NCBI GenBank assembly: GCA_018650465.1
Contig: JABIFY010000007.1
Span: 1-64,000 of the forward strand
Reading direction: 5' to 3'
DNA length: 64,000 bases
DNA from: Alphaproteobacteria bacterium
GTDB lineage: Bacteria; Pseudomonadota; Alphaproteobacteria; UBA2966
Positions 1-8,549 of this stretch are shown in pieces. The notes beneath the pieces were generated by a model. That model was not told the DNA's origin. It searched no databases and worked only from the letters and a program-made list of their open reading frames with translations. Both the position numbers and the translations under genes were made by a program. How positions within the stretch are numbered: position 1 is the first letter of the stretch; every line of letters begins with the position of its first letter.

Positions 1-386
1 CCCGCCAGCATCAATTCAATACCAATGGTGTAACAGTAGCCGCGCACCGCCGAGACCACAGGTTTGCTGCGCAAGGGCGGATAGAGGTCCATAGGATCAA
101 TCATTTCTTCCGGAAAGACACCGCCGGTTTTTTTCATGAACGGCGACACTTTGGGTAGATCGAGACCCGCCGTAAAATGATCACCGTGGGCAAACAAAAC
201 CGCGGCACGGGCATCAGGGTCATGTTCAAAATCGGTATAGGCCTGGGCCAGTTCAACCAACATTTTTGGCGTGAAGCCATTATATTTTGCCGGGCGGTCC
301 AGACCGATCAGGCGCACGTGGCCATCAGCCGCATAGGTAATACGGCCGTCTGCATCATTTTCTGTATCAAGTTCAGTTGAGGTCAT
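1..386 (-). CDS. Enoyl-CoA hydratase/isomerase family protein, 3' end outside window
   Basis: The first 128 residues of a crotonase-fold protein are visible and the rest runs off the left edge. The N-terminus carries the usual strand (LIGLDRPAKYNGF), the first oxyanion-hole segment AHGDHFTAGLDL near residue 70, and the start of the second (SAVRGYCYTIGIEL near residue 115). In the second segment the usual Gly-Gly-Gly run is altered to Tyr-Thr-Ile-Gly. Family members hydrate or isomerise enoyl-CoA thioesters; the substrate cannot be told. The start ATG lies inside the end of the upstream DUF1178 gene (14-nt overlap), so the two are probably translationally coupled. Confidence 0.88.
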   Translation of the reverse strand, partial: MTSTELDTENDADGRITYAADGHVRLIGLDRPAKYNGFTPKMLVELAQAYTDFEHDPDARAAVLFAHGDHFTAGLDLPKVSPFMKKTGGVFPEEMIDPMDLYPPLRSKPVVSAVRGYCYTIGIELMLA

Positions 387-810
387 CAGGTTCTTCTTCA
401 TCCGTCCATGGCAAGACACCAAAATCGATATCTTCGTCGACCAGTTCTTCGGCCTGTTCCTTGGTTGCCTTGCCGTAAATGTTGCGTTTTTCGGTTTCGC
501 CGTAGTGGATTTTGCGGGCTTCTTCGGCAAAATTTTCGCCGACGTTGTCGCAATTATCTTCTACTTGCTGGCGCATTTGATACAGGGTTTGAATAACGTC
601 GGTGGCCGCCTGGGCAGTTTCCACGTCTTTTGCCGTGGCCTGGCCTTTGGCTGGAACGGAAGGGGCCATCAGGGATTTTTCGACTTTGGTATCACCGCAG
701 GCAGGGCAGACCACGTCGCCTGCAGCACGCTGGGCCTCGAAGCCTGCACTGTCACTGAACCACGCCTCAAAAACATGAGCGTTACTGCATGCCAGATCAA
801 AAACAATCAT
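373..810 (-). CDS. DUF1178 family protein
   Basis: A 145-residue protein matching the DUF1178 pattern: MIVFDLAC at the start, then a short zinc-ribbon-like CPACG at residues 35-39, then a Lys/Ala-rich middle and an acidic tail ending in PWTDEEEPDDLN. The function of the family is unknown; the cysteine knuckle (Cys8, Cys35, Cys38) suggests metal binding. In alphaproteobacteria it commonly follows a nitrilase-like amidase and glutaredoxin, as here, although a plus-strand methyltransferase gene now separates it from them. It overlaps the downstream crotonase gene by 14 nt. Confidence 0.85.
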   Translation of the reverse strand: MIVFDLACSNAHVFEAWFSDSAGFEAQRAAGDVVCPACGDTKVEKSLMAPSVPAKGQATAKDVETAQAATDVIQTLYQMRQQVEDNCDNVGENFAEEARKIHYGETEKRNIYGKATKEQAEELVDEDIDFGVLPWTDEEEPDDLN

Positions 811-911
811 GATGCCAAAAACAAATCCTTGGTATTTTGCTTACAATCCATCTCATTCGAGCGATTATACATAATACTGACATATAACTTCTCGCAACAG
901 AGTTCCATAGC

Positions 912-1502
912 ATGACCGATATATCCAGGCCACCAGGCACACCAATTGAACTCGTCACCATCAGCACGCCATCTGCCTGGGTTGTGCGCTTTGCGCCCCT
1001 GGTACCGACAGGTGGTGCGGTCATGGATGTGGCATGTGGCGGCGGGCGTCACAGCCGGTTATTTGCTGAACGGGGTCATCCCGTACTGGCCATGGACAGG
1101 GATATCAACAAGTTGGGCGATGTGGCAAATCTGGATCTTGTGACCGGCGTTGCAGCCGACCTGGAATATACCGCCCCCTTTGAGGCGGCAGGACAAAACT
1201 TTTCCGGCATTGTTGTGACAAACTATCGCAGCGATAATTTGATCAAAGTCCTTGCCGGTGCCCTGGTGCCGGGCGGTGTGCTGATCTACGAGACATTCGC
1301 TATTGGCAACGAACGTTTTGGCAGGCCCAACAATCCGGACTTTTTGTTAAAGCCCGATGAATTGTTAGAGGAATGCATGGCTGAAAACCTGACAATCATC
1401 GCCTATGAACATGGCGATGTGGAGACACCAAAACCGGCCACCCGGCAACGCATCTGCGCCATGAAAATGGCGCAGGGCCAGCATACGGCATTACCGGTTT
1501 AG
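912..1502 (+). CDS. Class I SAM-dependent methyltransferase
   Basis: A 196-residue protein with the Rossmann methyltransferase motif I VMDVACGGGRHS at residues 38-48, an acidic residue ending strand 2 (AMDRD, residues 60-64) and a post-motif strand GIVVTNY. It resembles small TehB-like methyltransferases; the substrate is unknown. It diverges from the DUF1178 gene across about 100 nt and converges on the amidase gene with an 11-nt gap. No strong ribosome binding site precedes the chosen ATG, but this start leaves room for the helix before motif I. Confidence 0.85.
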   Translation: MTDISRPPGTPIELVTISTPSAWVVRFAPLVPTGGAVMDVACGGGRHSRLFAERGHPVLAMDRDINKLGDVANLDLVTGVAADLEYTAPFEAAGQNFSGIVVTNYRSDNLIKVLAGALVPGGVLIYETFAIGNERFGRPNNPDFLLKPDELLEECMAENLTIIAYEHGDVETPKPATRQRICAMKMAQGQHTALPV

Positions 1503-1512
1503 TAAAACAACA

Positions 1513-2364
1513 CTAAGCCGCTGATTCCTTGCTGACCGCTGGTGGCAAGCTGTAGTCGCGGTCATGTTGCAAGGACGGCACCATGGCACGGGCGCTGGTC
1601 ACATGGGCCATATCGATATCAGCTATAATAAATCCAGGTTCGGTGCCTGCATCGGCCAGAACCTTGCCCCAGGGGTCGATAATCACACTGTGACCGAAAG
1701 TCTGGCGCTTGCCAGGATGTTCACCGCACTGGGCCGCCGCAAATACGAAGCTGCCGGTCTCGATGGCCCGTGCCTGCAACAACACATGCCAGTGGGCCTC
1801 CCCCGTGACACGGGTAAAGGCGGCCGGAACGGTGATCAACTGGGCACCGCCGTGGGCCAACGCCCGATACAAATGCGGAAACCGCACGTCATAACAAATC
1901 GTCATGCCAAGCGTGCCCCAGGGTGTCTCAGTATTTATAGCTGCTTCACCGGCATTAAAGCGGTCAGACTCGCGATAACGTTCGCCGTTCGGTAAATCCA
2001 CGTCGAACATGTGGATCTTGTCATAATGGGTACGCACCTGGCCGTCTGGTCCGATAAAACAGGAACGGTTCGCCAGTTTGTCGTTGTCCAAACGAATGCC
2101 GAGGGAACCCGCCAGCAACCAAACACCGGTTTCCCTTGCCACATCCCGGAATGCCTGCAAGGCCGGATGATCCGCCTGGAGGTGGGCAGCGGCCCGTGTT
2201 TCTTTCGAATTCAGGCCCATGAAAGCGACATTTTCAGGCAAGGAAATAAACTCTGCCCCGGCGCTGGCGGCGTCCCGGATCAGATCACAGGCAACACGCA
2301 CATTGGCTCGCATGTCATTTTGCGCATTGACCTGAACACAAGCCGCCTTGAATGTTCCTGTCAT
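1513..2364 (-). CDS. Carbon-nitrogen hydrolase (Nit1/Nit2-like amidase)
   Basis: A 283-residue nitrilase-superfamily protein. The catalytic Glu-Lys-Cys triad is visible as Glu44 (SLPEN), Lys116 (HYDKIHMFD) and Cys157 (MTICYDVRFPHL). The closest class is the Nit1/Nit2-like amidases, which hydrolyse deaminated glutathione or related omega-amides; placement beside a glutaredoxin gene suits a glutathione-repair role, but that is inference. Its ATG overlaps the grxC stop codon (ATGA), indicating a two-gene operon. Confidence 0.9.
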   Translation of the reverse strand: MTGTFKAACVQVNAQNDMRANVRVACDLIRDAASAGAEFISLPENVAFMGLNSKETRAAAHLQADHPALQAFRDVARETGVWLLAGSLGIRLDNDKLANRSCFIGPDGQVRTHYDKIHMFDVDLPNGERYRESDRFNAGEAAINTETPWGTLGMTICYDVRFPHLYRALAHGGAQLITVPAAFTRVTGEAHWHVLLQARAIETGSFVFAAAQCGEHPGKRQTFGHSVIIDPWGKVLADAGTEPGFIIADIDMAHVTSARAMVPSLQHDRDYSLPPAVSKESAA

Positions 2365-2648
2365 GCGGTACCTGTCAATAAAGTATTCAGGCGACCTTCA
2401 TGTTCCAACTGGTGAAGTTCGTCGCAGCCACCGACCAACTGGTCGTCGATAAAAATCTGCGGCACCGTGCGGCCACCATTGGAGCGTTCTTTCATTTTTG
2501 CCCGCAAGCCAGCGTCTGAGCTGACGTCATATTCAATGAACTTGACGCCCTTGGTCTCCAACAACCCTTTTGCGCGCCAGCAAAAGCCACAAAACATGGT
2601 GGTGTAGATTTCAACTTCGGCGGTGATGTCTTCGGGTGCAATGGTCAT
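2361..2648 (-). CDS. grxC: Glutaredoxin 3
   Basis: A small thioredoxin-fold dithiol oxidoreductase. I chose the ATG at 2648, giving 95 residues, because it places the active site at Cys20-Gly-Phe-Cys23, normal for the family; the reading frame is open upstream to 2723 and a 25-residue extension is possible. The cis-proline loop TVPQIFI and the glutathione-binding GGCDEL are present. The active site is CGFC rather than the commoner CPYC. It uses glutathione to reduce protein disulfides. It overlaps the amidase gene by 4 nt. Confidence 0.9.
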   Translation of the reverse strand: MTIAPEDITAEVEIYTTMFCGFCWRAKGLLETKGVKFIEYDVSSDAGLRAKMKERSNGGRTVPQIFIDDQLVGGCDELHQLEHEGRLNTLLTGTA

Positions 2649-2884
2649 GGTCGGGGTACTTTGTCCGGCTTTGATAGGTGATTTGAATATGTTAGCAATT
2701 ATTTTAAGCATCTGGTCAAGCATCTGGTTTCCAAACGTTCAGAATTCCAGTTGAGTGGTTCAACAGTTTAACCTGAAACAGCTCCAAATATAGGGTCGAT
2801 TGCCCGCCAGACAAGCAGGCTGGCGCAAGCGTGATCAATTTTGACTTATCTGGCCTGATCTTTATCTGGTACCGGAATCGGCCA

Positions 2885-3088
2885 TCAACTGGAGCGCCCG
2901 GCACCGCGTTTGGCCGCACCAAGGTTTGTGACATTGGCGTTTGACCCAGGCCCCTTGATCGAATGCGAACCGGCGTCAAAGCGACCTGGATGGTCATTTT
3001 TGTCTGGCTGGTCAGCCATGGCCTTGCGTTTGGCAATTTTCTGACCTGCCTTGGCTTTGGCGCGTTCGCGGGCTCTTGCTTTTGTCAT
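2885..3088 (-). CDS. Small conserved basic protein of unknown function
   Basis: A 67-residue, highly basic protein (MTKARARERAKAKAGQKIAK at the start, then a run ending SIKGPGSNANVTNLGAAKRG). I recall similar short proteins, starting MTKARARERAKA and containing SIKGP..NANV, annotated as hypothetical in alphaproteobacteria, so I take it as real. It is followed by about 160 nt with no recognisable gene before grxC. The basic, low-complexity N-terminus could bind nucleic acid, but nothing shows this directly. Confidence 0.6.
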   Translation of the reverse strand: MTKARARERAKAKAGQKIAKRKAMADQPDKNDHPGRFDAGSHSIKGPGSNANVTNLGAAKRGAGRSS

Positions 3089-3246
3089 GACTGGAATACC
3101 TTATCTGGAAAATCAGATGCCAGCCTAACACCTGACGGCAATAACAGGAACCCGGCCAGAAATATGCTCTTGCGCGGTTTTGACTATCATCATCAAATAT
3201 CCGATGATTTGGAAACACCTGCATCAGGGATATAGAAGGTCAGAGA

Positions 3247-4074
3247 ATGCTGGACAAATCCGAGGTAAGTCAGTTTGAGAAAGACGGTTATGTATCGCCA
3301 ATTTCAGTGCTTGGCACTGATGAGGTCAGCACGATAAGGCAAAAACTGGAACGTGTTGAAGCGGCCCAGGACGGTGCCCTGTATCCGGGCCAACGCAGCA
3401 AATCTTTTTTACTGTTCAAGTGGTTAAACGACCTGATCCGGGACCCACGGGTACTGGACCCCGTCGAGCAACTGATCGGCCCCGACATTTTGTTGTGGAA
3501 CACGATCTTCTGGATCAAGGAAGCCGGGGCTGGCAGCTTTATTTCCTGGCACCAGGACACCAGGTACTGGGGTCTGTCCAGTGAAAATGTTGTCACCGCC
3601 TGGATGGCCCTGTCACCGGCAAGCATTGAGGCAGGCTGTATGAAAGTCATGCCCGGTACCCACCGGGGCGAAGTCCTGAACCATGAAGACCGCTGGCACG
3701 AAGATAACATGCTGACGCGAGGCCAGGAAATCAGTGTCGATCTGGATGAGAACAAAGCTGTGTTCATGCCCCTGGAGCCCGGTCAAATGTCTATCCACAA
3801 TTATCGCCTGGCCCATGCCTCAGGCCCCAATAATGCCGCCGACCGACGCATTGGCGTCTCCATGCATTTCATGCCGCCAGACACAAAACAAATTGTCGGC
3901 AGTTGGGATTGCGCCTCACTGGTACGTGGCAATGACCCCTATGGCCATTTTGCAACCGCCCCCGTGCCTGAATGCGACTTTGACCCGCCGGCCGTGGCTT
4001 TTCATGAAAAGGCGTCAAAGGCTGCAAACGAAGTTTTGTATGCCGGGGCGGAAACCAACGACGCCAAGCTGTAA
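3247..4074 (+). CDS. Phytanoyl-CoA dioxygenase (PhyH) family protein
   Basis: A 275-residue Fe(II)/2-oxoglutarate-dependent oxygenase. The metal facial triad is visible as His102-x-Asp104 (SWHQDTRYW) and His190 (YRLAHASGPN), with a 2-oxoglutarate-binding arginine at about residue 200 (DRRIGVSMHF). The length is normal for the family. The substrate is unknown; bacterial PhyH proteins act on diverse small molecules. The gene is single, with an AGG-type site 8 nt before the ATG. It converges with comF (7-nt gap) and splits comF from grxC, which are usually closer in related genomes. Confidence 0.88.
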   Translation: MLDKSEVSQFEKDGYVSPISVLGTDEVSTIRQKLERVEAAQDGALYPGQRSKSFLLFKWLNDLIRDPRVLDPVEQLIGPDILLWNTIFWIKEAGAGSFISWHQDTRYWGLSSENVVTAWMALSPASIEAGCMKVMPGTHRGEVLNHEDRWHEDNMLTRGQEISVDLDENKAVFMPLEPGQMSIHNYRLAHASGPNNAADRRIGVSMHFMPPDTKQIVGSWDCASLVRGNDPYGHFATAPVPECDFDPPAVAFHEKASKAANEVLYAGAETNDAKL

Positions 4075-4081
4075 GTTTAAT

Positions 4082-4882
4082 TCACACAGATGGTTTGACC
4101 ACGCGGGCCAGGGTCAGAACACAGACGCTGGCGGCACCGGATTTCAGCAAGGCCTTGCAACAGGCCTCCAGTGTCGCACCCGTAGTCATGACATCATCGA
4201 TCAGCAGAACATCCTCCCCGCGCAGCTGATTGCGCCGCCTGGGGCGGACGGTAAAGGCACCGCGCACATTCAAACGTCGGGCCCTGGCGCTGAGCCCGCC
4301 TTGAGTTCGTGTCCGTTTCTTGCGCACCAGCAAATCAGGACAGACGTGCAAGTTTGCCGGTGCTGGTGATTGTTTGTCGAACTGTACCAGGGCCTGGGCC
4401 AGCAGGGCCGACTGGTTAAAGCGTCGGGAAAACAGCCGCCAGCGATGCAGCGGCACCGGCACCACCAACATGCCTGGTTTGAACAGGGGCTTGCCAACGC
4501 GGTGCAACCAGCTGCCAAACATGGGGGCCGCGTCCGTGCGGTCGCCGTGTTTGAACCCCAGGATCAAATCCCGGCAGGCATCACCATAATGCATGACCGA
4601 GCGACCGGTCTCAAAGGCAGGGGCCTCGCGCAAACAGACACCGCATTGCATTTCCACACCTTCATCAAAGTCAAAGGGCAGACCGCAGGTGTAACAAACC
4701 GGGCCATCGATAAAATCAATGCTCGCCCAACAGGTGGCACACAAGGCCCCCGTGTTGGTCACCGAAGTTCCGCAGACCAGACAACGCGGCGGCAGCAGCA
4801 CATCAAGCACAGCCGTCGCTGAACTTTGGGTAACCCTGATCAGTGTCCCCTGCACTGTTCCGATAGACTCTGGCAAATTCAT
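4082..4882 (-). CDS. comF: ComF family protein
   Basis: A 266-residue protein with an N-terminal cysteine-rich zinc region (pairs Cys34/37, Cys48/51, Cys63/66, Cys80/83) and a C-terminal phosphoribosyltransferase domain with the PRPP-binding loop VLLIDDVMTTGAT starting near residue 225. ComF proteins take part in DNA uptake in naturally competent bacteria; in alphaproteobacteria the role is not established. It diverges from the NDUFAF5-like methyltransferase gene across a short (about 45 nt) intergenic region. Confidence 0.92.
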   Translation of the reverse strand: MNLPESIGTVQGTLIRVTQSSATAVLDVLLPPRCLVCGTSVTNTGALCATCWASIDFIDGPVCYTCGLPFDFDEGVEMQCGVCLREAPAFETGRSVMHYGDACRDLILGFKHGDRTDAAPMFGSWLHRVGKPLFKPGMLVVPVPLHRWRLFSRRFNQSALLAQALVQFDKQSPAPANLHVCPDLLVRKKRTRTQGGLSARARRLNVRGAFTVRPRRRNQLRGEDVLLIDDVMTTGATLEACCKALLKSGAASVCVLTLARVVKPSV

Positions 4883-4927
4883 TCAAGCAAACTAGCGCTT
4901 CAGGGCCGGTCATGCCATATAGCTTGC

Positions 4928-5827
4928 ATGGACCAGCAAACACCTTTTGATCGCGCCCTGTTGCGCCAGCGCCGCAATCGCGCTGCGACCCGATATGGCG
5001 ACTACGACTTCCTGACGGCGGAAGTAACCGATCGTTTGCTGGACCGGCTGGACGACATCAAACGACCCTTTGCCGATATATTGAACCTTGGCTGCCACAC
5101 AGGCCTGGCAGGTGAAATCATGTCTGCCCGAGCGGACACAAAGTTTCTTGTGCAAAGTGATTTGTCTGATCGCATGGCCGGACTTGCCCAAAACCGTAAC
5201 GATCTTTTGACAGCGATCCTCGATGAAGAGGCCCTGCCCTTCGCCGAGGAAAGTTTCGACCTGATCGTCAGTGCCCTTACCCTGCATAACGTCAATGACC
5301 TGCCCGGTGCCTTGATTCAGGCCAATCGCTGTTTGCGGCCCGACGGGGTATTTTTGGCGTCCATGTTCGGCGGGCAGACCCTGGTTGAGCTGAAAGAAGT
5401 TTTGATGCTGGCGGAAAGTGAGACGGCAGGCGGCGTGGCCTTGCGGGTATCACCCTTCGCCGATGTAAAGGACCTGGGTAATCTGTTGCAGCGAGCCGGA
5501 TTTGCCCTGCCCGTTGCCGACAGCGAAATCATCACCGTGCGCTACGAAAGCCCGATGAAGCTGTTTACCGACCTGCGCGGCATGGCCGAAAGCAATATCC
5601 TTAATGCCCGTTCGCGCAAGCCCTTGCGCCGGGATACCTTGATGCGGGCTGCCAGTCTTTATACGGAACGTCATGGCGGTGATGATGGTCGCGTGCCCGT
5701 GACCTTTGAAATTGTCAACCTGACCGCCTGGCGACCGGACGCCAGCCAACCAAAACCTGCAAAACGTGGGTCCGCAACCCACTCGCTTGCAGACGCCCTG
5801 AAGGTTCCGGACAAGCCCAATCGTTAA
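4928..5827 (+). CDS. Methyltransferase-fold protein, NDUFAF5-like
   Basis: A 299-residue protein starting MDQQTPFDRALLRQRRNRAA, the typical N-terminus of alphaproteobacterial homologues of human NDUFAF5, a methyltransferase-fold assembly factor that hydroxylates an arginine of complex I. The SAM-binding segment reads LNLGCHTGLAGE and a later strand LIVSALTLHNVNDLPGAL. The start is set at 4928; the frame is open to 4826 but that extension would overlap comF. A role in complex I assembly is inferred from homology recalled, not shown. Confidence 0.82.
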   Translation: MDQQTPFDRALLRQRRNRAATRYGDYDFLTAEVTDRLLDRLDDIKRPFADILNLGCHTGLAGEIMSARADTKFLVQSDLSDRMAGLAQNRNDLLTAILDEEALPFAEESFDLIVSALTLHNVNDLPGALIQANRCLRPDGVFLASMFGGQTLVELKEVLMLAESETAGGVALRVSPFADVKDLGNLLQRAGFALPVADSEIITVRYESPMKLFTDLRGMAESNILNARSRKPLRRDTLMRAASLYTERHGGDDGRVPVTFEIVNLTAWRPDASQPKPAKRGSATHSLADALKVPDKPNR

Positions 5828-5830
5828 TTA

Positions 5831-5895
5831 GTGCCAGGCACCTGTTAACCTTCATTAAATAGTGCCTGTCACTATTTAATGGTCACTATTTAATG
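5831..5895. repeat. Short palindromic repeat cluster
   Basis: Three related units lie just behind the methyltransferase stop codon. AGTGCCAGGCAC is at about 5830-5841. CATTAAATAGTG (5853-5864) pairs perfectly with CACTATTTAATG (5870-5881) across a 5-nt loop. CACTATTTAATG is then repeated at 5884-5895. The arms match the sequence around the in-frame TAG at 19.5 kb. The layout resembles REP-type palindromes, and the hairpin could also terminate transcription. Confidence 0.7.
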
Positions 5896-5923
5896 TGAGC
5901 AAAAAACGGCGGACAAGAATTAA

Positions 5924-5952
5924 CCCGCTGACATCAATCAAATGCCAGCGGG
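5924..5952 (-). terminator. Possible terminator after the NCS2 permease gene
   Basis: CCCGCTG (5924-5930) pairs with CAGCGGG (5946-5952), a 7-bp stem with a 15-nt loop. Read on the minus strand it lies 47 nt beyond the permease stop and is followed by a moderately T-rich stretch. It is plausible but weak. Confidence 0.35.
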
Positions 5953-5998
5953 CTAGTCTACTTTCTGGACTACGCTCTAAAACTTTGTCAGAAATGCC

Positions 5999-7366
5999 TT
6001 AGTCAGTCGGATCTTCACCCAGTTCCTTCGGCAGGATCAGGTTCAGGATGATGGCAAGGAAGGCCGCAGGTAACAGACCTGATGTCAGCAGGATTTTTGC
6101 TGTCGACGGCATATGTTGCAAGGCATCAGGCACAAGCTGAAGCCCCAGACCGACCGACAATGAAACGGCAAATATAACCATATTGCGTTTGTTCCAGGTC
6201 ACGTCTGACAGCATGGACACACCAGCCGCGCAGACCATTCCGAACATGACGATAACACCGCCACCAAGGACCACAATCGGCACAGTGGAGATGATGGCAC
6301 CAACTTTTGGAATAAGACCACACAGGATCAGAAAAATGGCACCAAAGGTCACAACATGGCGGCTCATAACACCGGTCATGGCGATCAGGCCAACATTTTG
6401 GCTGAAAGATGTATTTGGCAAGCTGCCGAAAAGGCCGGCAACCGCACTGCCAAGGCCGTCTGCATAAGTGGCACCAGTGATCTCTTCCGTTGTGGCTTCG
6501 CGCTTGGCACCGCCTTTGGTGATACCCGACACGTCCCCAACTGTTTCAACTGCTGAAACAAAGGCCATCAGGCAGAAACCGATGACCGCGGCGACGCTGA
6601 ATTCAAAACCGAAATGCAGCGGGTTAGGCATGGCGAAAGAGGCAGCCCGTTCAATATTGCCAAACGAGACCATGCCCATGAAATAAGCCACAATGTAGCC
6701 GGCAATCAGCCCGAGCAGCACCGCAGCGATTGAGACCATACCGCGGGTGAAAAACTTCAACCCTAAAGTGACGACGATCACGACCAGGGCCACGGACCAG
6801 TTTTCCAAGCTGCCAAATTCAGGCTTGCCCATGGCCGGGACACCACCAGCAGCATATTGGATACCAACTTTGACCAGAGCCAGGCCGATCATCAAAACAA
6901 CCAGGCCCGTGACAAGTGGTGGTAAGGCAAAACGGATTTTGCCGATAACTGTCCCCAGCAAAGCGTGGAAGACACCACCAATAATGACACCACCAAACAA
7001 GGCGGCCATACCATCAACGCCTTTCCCGGCGACCAGTGGAATCATGATCGGCAGAAACGCAAAGCTGGTGCCCTGAACAATCGGAAGCCGGGCACCGACC
7101 GGGCCAAAACCGATAGTCTGGAACAAAGTTGCGATGCCGGCAAAAAACATCGACATCTGAATCATGTAAATCATTTGTGGAAAATCGGGTGAGTTTGACC
7201 CGAAGCCAAACCCGGCCGCACCACAGACGATGATGGCGGGTGTCACGTTCGACACAAACATCGCGAGCACGTGTTGAATGCCCAACGGAATCGCTTGCGC
7301 CAATGGTGGTGTGTAGTCCGGATCACGCAGCTGTTCTGCTGTTCCGATTGAGGTATCACTTGTCAT
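5999..7366 (-). CDS. NCS2 family nucleobase:cation symporter (uracil/xanthine permease)
   Basis: A 455-residue polytopic membrane protein with about 12-14 hydrophobic segments. It carries the nucleobase-ascorbate transporter signature as QNVGLIAMTG (Asn-x-Gly-x4-Thr-Gly) near residue 325, preceded by SLPNTSFS. The family imports purines or uracil with protons; the residues visible favour a purine or xanthine carrier but this is not decisive. A G-rich site (GGGGGG) precedes the ATG. No purine catabolic genes are adjacent; the upstream gene is an AEC transporter in the same orientation, 96 nt away. Confidence 0.88.
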   Translation of the reverse strand: MTSDTSIGTAEQLRDPDYTPPLAQAIPLGIQHVLAMFVSNVTPAIIVCGAAGFGFGSNSPDFPQMIYMIQMSMFFAGIATLFQTIGFGPVGARLPIVQGTSFAFLPIMIPLVAGKGVDGMAALFGGVIIGGVFHALLGTVIGKIRFALPPLVTGLVVLMIGLALVKVGIQYAAGGVPAMGKPEFGSLENWSVALVVIVVTLGLKFFTRGMVSIAAVLLGLIAGYIVAYFMGMVSFGNIERAASFAMPNPLHFGFEFSVAAVIGFCLMAFVSAVETVGDVSGITKGGAKREATTEEITGATYADGLGSAVAGLFGSLPNTSFSQNVGLIAMTGVMSRHVVTFGAIFLILCGLIPKVGAIISTVPIVVLGGGVIVMFGMVCAAGVSMLSDVTWNKRNMVIFAVSLSVGLGLQLVPDALQHMPSTAKILLTSGLLPAAFLAIILNLILPKELGEDPTD

Positions 7367-7462
7367 TCTGAATGCCCCCCCAGGCTTTTAATTTACTGGA
7401 TAATAAATCAACGGAATCAGCCTTAGCAATTGATGCGGCATTTGGGAAGTTCTTTTTAGGGA

Positions 7463-8392
7463 CTACAACGCCGCCGCCAGGGTAATCGTCAGCAACGATC
7501 CGATGCTGGAATAAAAAATAGCGCGGGCGATGGCATCCACCCGGACCTGGTAATTCAGGGCAAGGACAAAAGCCATGGCACCGCAAGGGGCTGCAGCGAC
7601 CATCATGGCGGGCGTGCTGATGGTGGCCGGTAAATCAAAGAAGCTCACCAGAACCAGCCAGGCGAGGGCCGGGTGGATCAGAAGTTTGACGGCCGTCAGG
7701 ACCACTGGCAGCAGGGCCCGGTCGCTATCCTGTTTCTGACTGAGGATCACACCCAGCGAGAACAAGGCACAAGGGGCCGCCGCCCCCCCGGCAAATTCCA
7801 GGAACACATCAACATTTGCCGGCACATCAAACCCGGCCAAAGCCACCAGCAATCCACTGCTCATGGCCACCACCGGCGGGTTACGCATGATCTTTCCCAG
7901 CAGGTGGAAAACCGATCCGTCCTTGTGAACGATGATATCCATGGTCATCGATGTGAGACTGAACAGAACAATGGAATCCATGGTGATGATCGCAACAATA
8001 GGTGCAGCGGCCTGTTCACCAAACAGTGTGATGGCGATGGGCAAGACAAACAGAATATGATTGGTCAGGGCACAGGCGAGGCCCAGCAATATGGCTTCCC
8101 GACGCGAGGTCTTGAACATATAGCGGCCAACGACAAATCCGGCGCCATACATGACAACTTCGGTGGCAAAAAATCCGGCCAGCAGGCGAACGTCAAAATC
8201 TTCCAGCGGGGCGTGGGTGATTAAGCGAAAACCCAGGGCCGGGATACCGACATAAAAAGCGAAGCGATTTATGGCCCCGGCTGTTGCGACATCGAATGTG
8301 CCGAGGCGACCAAAAATCCAGCCGATGGCACCAATGGCAAAAATCGGCAGAACACCGCCTGCAAAAATGTCAAACAATTCGCTCTCCCTCAC
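7463..8392 (-). CDS. AEC family transporter
   Basis: A 309-residue integral membrane protein of the auxin efflux carrier family, with about 10 hydrophobic segments, the N-terminal half opening with VLPIFAIGAIGWIFGR and the second half with the usual Pro-rich SFFDLPATISTPAMM segment and APCGAMAF. Family members export or import small carboxylates and amino-acid derivatives; the substrate is unknown. It is one of two AEC genes in the window (the other starts at 30221). It probably shares a transcript with the NCS2 permease. Confidence 0.88.
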   Translation of the reverse strand: MRESELFDIFAGGVLPIFAIGAIGWIFGRLGTFDVATAGAINRFAFYVGIPALGFRLITHAPLEDFDVRLLAGFFATEVVMYGAGFVVGRYMFKTSRREAILLGLACALTNHILFVLPIAITLFGEQAAAPIVAIITMDSIVLFSLTSMTMDIIVHKDGSVFHLLGKIMRNPPVVAMSSGLLVALAGFDVPANVDVFLEFAGGAAAPCALFSLGVILSQKQDSDRALLPVVLTAVKLLIHPALAWLVLVSFFDLPATISTPAMMVAAAPCGAMAFVLALNYQVRVDAIARAIFYSSIGSLLTITLAAAL

Positions 8393-8549
8393 CAGGTTCG
8401 TTCAGGCTGCCAGCAAAACTCAAACTTCGGGAGAAACATCCCGGTCACTTTATATTTATTATTTCTTGAAGCATGCCTAATATGGATTAAATTCTGCTGT
8501 GATAGCGTCAAATCATATTCCCGCCTTCTCTATTAGTGATCGACCATAA

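Noticed and set aside
2716-3036. 106-residue frame overlapping the 67-residue basic protein
   Set aside because: It is another frame of the same region with no sensible composition.
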